Both the position numbers and the translations under genes were made by a program. A stretch of DNA of 7,856 nt from Lachnospiraceae bacterium (GTDB taxonomy: Bacteria; Bacillota_A; Clostridia; Lachnospirales; Lachnospiraceae), in contig JAIKXO010000221.1 of NCBI GenBank assembly GCA_024684065.1, positions 1 through 7,856 on the forward strand, read 5' to 3'. Below are positions 1 through 5,527 of the stretch, in pieces. The notes under the pieces were generated by a model. That model saw only the letters and a program-made list of their open reading frames with translations. It ran no database searches and was not told the DNA's origin. The first letter of the stretch is position 1. Every line of letters begins with the position of its first letter.

Positions 1-1080
1 GAAAAGTATCTGCGGCAATGTCTGGAAAGCCTTGTTTCCCAGTCCTATGAAAACCTTGAGCTCATCCTCGTGGCGGGAACAGGGGATGATGCCTGTATAA
101 AGATCTGCGAGGAATACGAAAAGAAGGATGACAGGATAAAGCTTATCACAGAAGAGCCCAAAGGTACGGCAAGCGCAAGGAACAGCGGACTGGAAGCTGC
201 CTGCGGAGACTATATCGGATTCGTCGACGGCGATGATTACATAAAGTCTGATATGATAGAGAGCCTGGTTAAGGTTCTTGAGGATAACGGCGCGGACATT
301 GCTGTCTCAGGCAAATATTATCTCTATGAAAACTGTATTGAGCCGGATTTTCCTGAGCATGCCGCTCAGGCGGATGCAGGACCGGCTTCAGGTTTAGGCG
401 GCGGTGGAGAGCATGGTACGGGAGAGAAAGCAGATGCCGGTGCTGTCCCGGGGGTCCTCAGGATCCTAAGCAGACAGGAGGCATTTTCAACGATCCTGTA
501 TCAGAACGGTTTTTTTCTTCATATATGGGATAAGCTCTATAAGCGGGAGCTGTTTGACGACATAAGGTTTGACAGCGGAAAAAAGGTAGAAGACCGGTTT
601 GTATGCTACAGGCTTTTGAATAAGGCTTCAAAGATCGCCTATTTACGGCAGCCAAAGTATTATTTCAGGATGAGCGCTGACAGCGGCTCGAAGGTGGAGG
701 ATAATCTGGCTAAATCCTTTGAGGCTGACAAGCTCATATGTAATGAAATATTGAAAGACTATCCTTCTCTTCTTGCGGCCTGCGATTTTTTTATCGTTTA
801 TGAGGCGATAAGCGTCATCCAGAACAGCATGTTATACGGTAATTTTTCAAAGGAGCACGATAAAGACTGCCTTGAAATTGTAAGGACCTTTTATAAGTCT
901 GTATACAATAACCGCGAGGTGTCAAAGCAGATAAGGATCAAGATTTTTTTATGTGTTCATTTTCCGAGGATTTTAAAGAAGTTTACCATAAACCGCAGGA
1001 AAAAGTTTTTAAGCACGCATAAACTGTTTTCCTCCGGAGTAGACTGGAACCGGGTGTTTGACGAGCAGAAGATATCATGA
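1..1080 (+). CDS. Glycosyltransferase family 2 (GT-A), 5'-truncated
   Basis: The reading frame is open from the first base, so the true start lies upstream; 359 residues are visible. The opening residues (EKYLRQCLESLVSQSYENLE) are the classic helix near the N-terminus of GT2 enzymes, so probably only about 10-20 residues are missing. A GT2 DXD-type metal/nucleotide site, FVDGDDYI, is at visible residues 74-81, and the usual ARNSGLE segment precedes it. A later WDKLYKRELF...VEDRFVCYRLL region matches the acceptor half of cluster GT2 enzymes. Family role: transfer of a sugar from a nucleotide donor to a lipid-linked glycan at the cytoplasmic membrane face; donor and acceptor cannot be read here. 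Two oddities: the usual N-terminal DDGSTD is replaced by AGTGDD (residues 25-30), and a Gly/Ala-rich insert is encoded at about 355-459. The stop overlaps the next gene's start (ATGA), implying translational coupling. No signal peptide or membrane segment is seen in the visible part. Confidence 0.9.
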   Translation, partial: EKYLRQCLESLVSQSYENLELILVAGTGDDACIKICEEYEKKDDRIKLITEEPKGTASARNSGLEAACGDYIGFVDGDDYIKSDMIESLVKVLEDNGADIAVSGKYYLYENCIEPDFPEHAAQADAGPASGLGGGGEHGTGEKADAGAVPGVLRILSRQEAFSTILYQNGFFLHIWDKLYKRELFDDIRFDSGKKVEDRFVCYRLLNKASKIAYLRQPKYYFRMSADSGSKVEDNLAKSFEADKLICNEILKDYPSLLAACDFFIVYEAISVIQNSMLYGNFSKEHDKDCLEIVRTFYKSVYNNREVSKQIRIKIFLCVHFPRILKKFTINRRKKFLSTHKLFSSGVDWNRVFDEQKIS

Positions 1081-2687
1081 CGGATATTAATTTTCATAAC
1101 AAAAGAATACTCTTTGTGTGCAGGGAGACCTATTCGATGCCCTTATGGTTCCTTGCGGATGACTGGCGGCAGGACAATGAGGTGGCGGCTTTCTTTATAA
1201 TGTCATCCGAGTGCAGCTATAATAAATGCTATTATAATGAGAATTCCTATTATAAGTTCAAGGAGGAGCTGCCGGGAGTAAAGCTCTATGACGTAAGGGA
1301 CATCTGTGATGAGTATACGGAAGGGCTTAAAAAAAAGGGTTCGCCGGTAGACCTTGAATATTTAGAGAAGATAGAGAGGGAATATACACATTTTAAGAAT
1401 CTCAATATGCAGCTGATGTGCTCCCAGGAGAACACGAGGCACTATCACTGGCGTTATTACTGGTCATTTACGGATTATGACGAGAATATGTACTGGCTGG
1501 AGCTTAATTATAAGAAAATCCTCTCCATTTTTGAGGAATTTAAGCCGGATATGATCCTTGATTTTGATAACGCCGAGCTCCAGCGGACTATCATCAACGA
1601 GGTTGCATATAAAAAGAATATCCCGTATATTACTGTAGAGTATTCTAAATTCGGATATTATAAATATCCTACTTTTCAGAACACCATAGGGATAGATTCC
1701 TATGTCGTTGAAAAATACAAAGAAAACCTGAAAAAAACTCCTGAGGAGCTCAGGGAAATGTATGATTATGTTAATGATTACAGAAGCCGGAGCACCATAA
1801 TGAACAAGGAGTTTGCGGGTACCGTCACGAGCCAGTACGAGAGGGATTCCCTTATCTGGATACTGAGGGTGATGCACGGCAAATGGAATTATTTCTGGAA
1901 CATGGATATCACCAGAAAAAATCTTAAGCTCAAACGTACGAATAAGATACTGTATGCTCCGAGCATCCCTTATTTTTTCCATTATCTTCAGGTAATGTTA
2001 AGACGAAGGAAATATATGGGAAAGAACAGGCTCTTTGAAGCGCCGGTGGAGGGTGAGGATTATGTATATATGCCGCTTCACCTGATACCTGAATCCACGG
2101 TTTTTGTAAAAGCCTCCTATTATGTTGATGAATTAAACCTTATCGAGCAGGTATCAAAATCGCTTCCCGCAGGCTGGAGACTGTATGTCAAGGAGCATCA
2201 GGCAATGCTTGGGGAGAGGGGGATCGATTTTTATAAGAAGGTCAGGCAGCTTCACAATGTAAGGCTTGTTCAGGTCAACCACTATCATGATCCCAAGCCC
2301 TGGATCGTAAAAGCGAAGGGAGTTGTGACCATAGTCGGGACTACGGCCTTTGAAGAAGCGCTTTTGGGGCGAAAATCCATTATTTTCGGTGATGTTCCGT
2401 TTGAGCTTGTGGACGGCATAACGAAAGTCAGGTCCTTTGAGGAGCTTAGGGAGCTTATCGCTGATTTTGGGGAAACAGACAATATTCATTCATGCGCGGC
2501 TTACCTCCAGACGATAAGGGACATAGGGTTTGAGATAGATCTGTTCTACCTTATGGGAAAAGCAGAGAAAATTCTTGCGGGGAAAGAAGAAAGAGAAGAA
2601 AAATTCGAGAAAAACATAGAAGAGCTTAAAAAATTCTATATTTTCGGTTACAATAAATGGAACGAGGTTCACAGACAGGGTTCATGA
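1077..2687 (+). CDS. Capsule polysaccharide synthesis protein, KpsC/KpsS-like GT-B transferase
   Basis: This 536-residue cytoplasmic protein has no signal peptide or membrane helix. The C-terminal part resembles the Capsule_synth family (KpsC/KpsS, CMP-Kdo-using transferases with a GT-B fold). The signs are a PLHLIPEST segment (about 333-341), a LYVKEH segment with His374, and a GTTAFEEALLGRKSIIFGD segment (421-439) like the family's conserved Thr/Glu donor-site loop. The N-terminal part has a Rossmann-like strand (RILFVCRE) and a FKPDMILDFDNAELQR segment (155-170) as in GT-B N-domains. The C-terminus is Lys/Glu-rich (about 500-525) and probably helical. The ATG is chosen because it overlaps the previous stop (ATGA); its own ribosome site is weak, so coupling is likely. 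Because CMP-nonulosonate genes follow directly, I infer that it may transfer a nonulosonic acid or other ulosonic acid, but it could simply be another capsule transferase. Family is likely; substrate is unknown. Confidence 0.8.
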   Translation: MTDINFHNKRILFVCRETYSMPLWFLADDWRQDNEVAAFFIMSSECSYNKCYYNENSYYKFKEELPGVKLYDVRDICDEYTEGLKKKGSPVDLEYLEKIEREYTHFKNLNMQLMCSQENTRHYHWRYYWSFTDYDENMYWLELNYKKILSIFEEFKPDMILDFDNAELQRTIINEVAYKKNIPYITVEYSKFGYYKYPTFQNTIGIDSYVVEKYKENLKKTPEELREMYDYVNDYRSRSTIMNKEFAGTVTSQYERDSLIWILRVMHGKWNYFWNMDITRKNLKLKRTNKILYAPSIPYFFHYLQVMLRRRKYMGKNRLFEAPVEGEDYVYMPLHLIPESTVFVKASYYVDELNLIEQVSKSLPAGWRLYVKEHQAMLGERGIDFYKKVRQLHNVRLVQVNHYHDPKPWIVKAKGVVTIVGTTAFEEALLGRKSIIFGDVPFELVDGITKVRSFEELRELIADFGETDNIHSCAAYLQTIRDIGFEIDLFYLMGKAEKILAGKEEREEKFEKNIEELKKFYIFGYNKWNEVHRQGS

Positions 2688-2733
2688 AAATTTATGGCTG
2701 CCCTGCATGAATGCGGATAACCGCGGGAAAACA

Positions 2734-2742
2734 AAGAGGAGA
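2734..2742 (+). promoter_or_regulatory. Strong ribosome binding site of the neuB-like gene
   Basis: AAGAGGAGA lies 5 bases before the ATG at 2748, in a 60-bp gap. It fixes that ATG as the start, although conserved synthase sequence begins only about 30 residues later. A short possible hairpin (GCGG-ATAA-CCGC, 2713-2724) lies just upstream; it is too weak to call a terminator. Confidence 0.7.
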
Positions 2743-2747
2743 ACGAT

Positions 2748-3875
2748 ATGGGCACAGACGATGCAGCTAATATGGAGACAGCGCAGGACGCTTTTTTGTC
2801 GAAGAGTACGATAATAAAAAGGGCTTCGGAAAACAAATTCACTCTGATAGCGGAGATCGGGGTAAATTACTATGATATAGCAAAAAAGCTTTCCGTTACT
2901 CCGTTGGAAGCCGCAAAAAAAATGATACATGAGGCTAAGGAAGCGGGAATACATGCGGTAAAGTTCCAGACATACAAGGCTGAGACCCTGGCTGCCAGAT
3001 ATTCCCCATCCTATTGGGATACAAGTGAAGAACCTACCACGTCCCAATATGAGCTTTTTAAAAAATATGACAGCTTTGGAAGGGATGAGTACTTAGAGCT
3101 TAAGAAATTTTCAGATTCTGAAGGCATAGAATTTCTTTCAACTGCCTTTGATTTTGAATCTGCCGACTATCTTGACGAGATGATGGAGGTATATAAGATT
3201 TCCTCCTCGGATATTTCAAACCTTCCTTTTATCGAACATCAGGCAAAGAAACAAAAGCCGATACTTCTTTCAGTGGGGGCGTCGGATCTCCCTGAGATAG
3301 AGGCAGCCATCGATTCCATAAGGAAGCATAATGATGAGCCTATCGTGCTTTTACACTGTGTTTTGGAATACCCTGTCCCGCTTAAGGACGCGAATCTCTT
3401 AAAGATCGTCTCATTAAGAAATCAGTTTCCGGAGATGTATATCGGATATTCCGATCATACAAAGCCGACTGCGGACTGTGATGTCATAAAGACCGCATAT
3501 AATCTGGGAGCGGTAGTTATTGAAAAGCATTTTACCCTTGACAAGACTCTTAAGGGGAATGACCATTACCATGCCATGGATCCGTCAGATGCCAGAAATA
3601 TCCTTTCTGCCATTGAGAAAATGGATCTGATCAGGGGACGCGGAGAATTAAACTGTCTGGAAACGGAGCTGACTGCCAGAGCCAATGCCAGGCGTTCCAT
3701 TGTTTCTCTTTTGGACATAAAAGCCGGTGAAACGATAAGGGAGGATATGCTGACCTATAAACGTCCGGGGATAGGGATCACACCTGACAGACTGCCTGAG
3801 CTTATAGGCCTTAAAGCAAAAGAGGACATCAAAGAGGATACGATCCTTTTAATGGATATGTTTGAAAAAGCATAG
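2748..3875 (+). CDS. neuB: Nonulosonic acid (sialic/pseudaminic-type) synthase, NeuB/PseI/SpsE family
   Basis: This 375-residue enzyme condenses phosphoenolpyruvate with a 6-carbon amino sugar to give a 9-carbon 2-keto sugar acid in the cytoplasm. The TIM-barrel half carries AEIGVN (35-40), VKFQTYKAE (71-79), FLSTAFD (129-135), ISSSDISNLP (151-160), LLHC with His203, GYSDHT with His237, and EKHFTL (259-264). The two His residues match the metal ligands known in meningococcal NeuB. GNDHYHAMDP (270-279) replaces the GPDH motif of classic NeuB. The C-terminal SAF (antifreeze-like) domain is present from about 311 on: RRSIV, DIKAGETI, and a KRPGIGI motif; its Arg residues normally reach the partner subunit's active site. 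Full length, no break. The usual NHNG after AEIGV is NYYD, followed by a short insert; I recall this as typical of a subgroup. About 30 hydrophilic residues precede the barrel. Which sugar it uses (ManNAc or a 2,4-diacetamido sugar) cannot be told; the PseG-like neighbour domain favours the latter. Confidence 0.93.
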   Translation: MGTDDAANMETAQDAFLSKSTIIKRASENKFTLIAEIGVNYYDIAKKLSVTPLEAAKKMIHEAKEAGIHAVKFQTYKAETLAARYSPSYWDTSEEPTTSQYELFKKYDSFGRDEYLELKKFSDSEGIEFLSTAFDFESADYLDEMMEVYKISSSDISNLPFIEHQAKKQKPILLSVGASDLPEIEAAIDSIRKHNDEPIVLLHCVLEYPVPLKDANLLKIVSLRNQFPEMYIGYSDHTKPTADCDVIKTAYNLGAVVIEKHFTLDKTLKGNDHYHAMDPSDARNILSAIEKMDLIRGRGELNCLETELTARANARRSIVSLLDIKAGETIREDMLTYKRPGIGITPDRLPELIGLKAKEDIKEDTILLMDMFEKA

Positions 3876-4011
3876 ATTATTGATGTTTATCGGAAAATCA
3901 ATGATCGTATCAGACCAGGCTCTGCCAAAGGCAGAAGCATGCTCCGCGGAATGCGGAGTTCCTGCGTGAAATTCCGATTTCTCGCGCAGGAAGTCATGGG
4001 TTTAAACCTGT
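3876..4011 (+). other. Hairpin-rich intergenic region before wzx (candidate RNA element or dispersed repeat)
   Basis: The 159-bp gap between the synthase stop and wzx contains consecutive inverted repeats. H1 pairs 3876-3884 with 3897-3905 (9 bp, one G-U). H2 pairs 3921-3926 with 3930-3935 (TCTGCC-AAA-GGCAGA, extendable by GC/GC around a bulge). H3 pairs 3942-3947 with 3953-3958 (CTCCGC/GCGGAG). H4 pairs 3959-3966 with 3985-3992 (TTCCTGCG/CGCAGGAA), with an inner GAAAT/ATTTC stem and TCCG loop. A perfect palindrome GGTTTAAACC lies at 3999-4008. H3 and H4 abut exactly. No stem is followed by a T-run, so this is not a standard terminator. I infer either a cis-acting RNA element (attenuation, antitermination, mRNA processing) between two genes of one operon, or a copy of a dispersed palindromic repeat. 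I do not recognise it as a named riboswitch. Confidence 0.55.
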
Positions 4012-4023
4012 GTATATATGAAT

Positions 4024-4030
4024 AAGGGGA
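4024..4030 (+). promoter_or_regulatory. Ribosome binding site deciding the TTG start of wzx
   Basis: AAGGGGA lies 4 bases before TTG at 4035. The alternative in-frame ATG at 4056 (residue 8) has only a weak GGAAG in front of it, and a stop at 4023-4025 blocks any longer version. The TTG start is therefore preferred, and may mean modest expression of the flippase compared with its ATG-started neighbours. Confidence 0.55.
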
Positions 4031-4034
4031 TAAA

Positions 4035-5525
4035 TTGGATTCATTTTCGGAAGCGATGGCTAAGGGGGGAGAAAGCCCGGCTTCGAATGAAGGCGGCAAG
4101 GTTCTGAAATCGGGATTATGGTATACGGTGGCCAATATTTCCATAAGGGCAGTGGCTATAATAACCACTCCCATCTATACCAGCATGCTGGCTACGGATG
4201 ATTATGGGGCGGCCAATACATTCAATTCCTGGATAGACCTGATCAACATTATTACCTGCCTTTGCGTTGTTTACAGCATAGGAAGGGCAAAGCTGGATTT
4301 TAAGGACCGCTTTGATGAATATCTGTCTTCCCTGCAGGGGCTTTCAAGCTCCTTCGCTTTTATTGTGCTTATCTTTGCAGTGATCTTTCGGGAGAGACTG
4401 AGTCATGCCATGGGCTACGAAGTTCCTCTCATCATTGTATTGTTTTCATATCTGTGTATTTCCCCGTCAGTGGAATATATGCTCCAGAAATGCCGTTATG
4501 AGTACAGGTATAAAGAAAATATCCTTATTTCTCTTATTACCTGCATCACAACAGTGGCATTTTCAATAATTCTCATGCTGCTCTTTAATGACAGAAGATA
4601 TGTCGGCAAGATACTGGGGACTCTTCTGCCGACATTTTTGATGGGACTGTTTTTTTATATCCGGATCATTACGAAAGGAAGACGCTTCTTTGTCAAAGAG
4701 TACTGGGTCTACGCCCTTAAGATAGGGATCCCCATGATACCGCATGCCCTTGCTTTAAGTGTGCTTTCCCAGGTTGACAGGATCATGATAAAGGACATCT
4801 GCGGCAGCTCTGACAGCGGGCTTTATAATTTCGGCTACAGCTTTGCCGTTCTTCTCTTTATCTTTACAAATGCCATCGGACAGGCCTGGCTGCCCTGGTT
4901 TAATGAAGAACTGAACAAAGGAAACAGGGAGCAGATAAGAAGGATACAGAAAAAGCTCGTACTTCTGGGATGTTTTTTAACGATCGGATTTATCACCGTA
5001 GCCCCGGAAGCGCTTATGATCCTGTCTCCAAGATCGCCGGCCTATTGGACGGCCAGATATGTCGTGCCTTCGGTGGCGCTTGGAACGCTTGCCCAGTATT
5101 TCTATACAAATTATGTGAACGTAGAGCTTTTTTATAAAAAAACCCCTGTAATAGCTTTGTGCTCCTGTGTTGCGGCAGGGCTCAACTATATACTCAATGC
5201 CGCATTCATACCCCGTTACGGATACATTGCCGCGGCCTTCACCACATTTTTCAGCTATCTTATCCTGATGATACTTCATTATATCGCCGTAAGGTTTTAT
5301 ATCAGGGAAAACGTTTATGACAGCAGGTTTATGTTTATCGCGATGATCGCAATGACGGCCGCCGGGCTGTCCTTAATGGCACTCTATGGCGACCCCCTGA
5401 AGGAGAGGCTTTTGAGATATGCTTATGCTGCCGTAATTATGGCTGTTTTTGCATTTGTTAACAGAAATGATATAATGTTGCTTGTTAAATATATAAAAAA
5501 CAGAAAAAATACCAGAGGAAGATAA
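4035..5525 (+). CDS. wzx: Wzx-type polysaccharide/oligosaccharide flippase (MOP superfamily)
   Basis: This 496-residue, very hydrophobic protein should flip undecaprenyl-linked repeat units across the cytoplasmic membrane. About 12-14 membrane helices are visible, roughly at 27-47, 63-84, 104-120, 130-147, 163-184, 190-211, 228-248, 263-283, 306-325, 341-361, 370-391, 396-420, 431-452 and 460-476. The early VLKSGLWYTVANISIRAVAI stretch and the following TPIYTSMLATDDYG stretch are typical of the family's first helix and loop, and AWLPWFNEEL near the middle also fits. Charged loops with Lys/Arg runs (for example 297-307, and the C-terminal end) are as expected for cytoplasmic sides. Length matches the family. 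A hydrophilic, Gly/Ser/Glu-rich tail of about 22 residues precedes the first helix. It sits between the synthase and CMP-transferase genes and ends 2 bases before the next start. Its specificity for a given glycan cannot be read from sequence. Confidence 0.92.
   Translation: MDSFSEAMAKGGESPASNEGGKVLKSGLWYTVANISIRAVAIITTPIYTSMLATDDYGAANTFNSWIDLINIITCLCVVYSIGRAKLDFKDRFDEYLSSLQGLSSSFAFIVLIFAVIFRERLSHAMGYEVPLIIVLFSYLCISPSVEYMLQKCRYEYRYKENILISLITCITTVAFSIILMLLFNDRRYVGKILGTLLPTFLMGLFFYIRIITKGRRFFVKEYWVYALKIGIPMIPHALALSVLSQVDRIMIKDICGSSDSGLYNFGYSFAVLLFIFTNAIGQAWLPWFNEELNKGNREQIRRIQKKLVLLGCFLTIGFITVAPEALMILSPRSPAYWTARYVVPSVALGTLAQYFYTNYVNVELFYKKTPVIALCSCVAAGLNYILNAAFIPRYGYIAAAFTTFFSYLILMILHYIAVRFYIRENVYDSRFMFIAMIAMTAAGLSLMALYGDPLKERLLRYAYAAVIMAVFAFVNRNDIMLLVKYIKNRKNTRGR
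5448..5476 (+). promoter_or_regulatory. Possible internal promoter inside the 3' end of wzx
   Basis: TGATATAAT (5468-5476) is a perfect extended -10 (TGnTATAAT). TTTGCA (5448-5453) lies exactly 17 bases before the hexamer and matches 4 of 6 bases of TTGACA. Initiation would fall near 5483, about 45 bases before the NeuA-PseG start. It is within coding sequence that is locally AT-rich, so chance cannot be excluded. If active, it would allow extra transcription of the fusion gene and the glycosyltransferase after it. Confidence 0.35.
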
Positions 5526-5527
5526 GT

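Noticed and set aside
1031..1039. CCTCCGGAG, which contains an anti-ribosome-site-like CCTCC
   Set aside because: Inside coding sequence, short, and too far from the next start to argue for a control element.
1464..1982. Long minus-strand open frame (172 codons) opposite the capsule-type gene
   Set aside because: It lies wholly inside a well-supported plus-strand gene, its product is unlike any family I know, and its composition is that expected from the antisense of AT-rich codons.
2705..2724. Small inverted repeats GCAT-GA-ATGC and GCGG-ATAA-CCGC before the synthase gene
   Set aside because: Only 4-bp stems with 2-4 base loops; expected by chance and too weak for a terminator or operator call.
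3942..3992. Hairpins H3/H4 as a rho-independent terminator after the synthase gene
   Set aside because: No T-run follows either stem, and the downstream gene belongs to the same pathway.
3873..4025. In-frame continuation after the synthase TAG, as if a stop were read through
   Set aside because: The synthase is already complete with its SAF domain, and the added sequence does not resemble any part of the family.
3887..4174. Minus-strand open frame of 95 codons over the gap before wzx
   Set aside because: It overlaps the N-terminus of wzx, lacks a convincing ribosome site and resembles no known protein.
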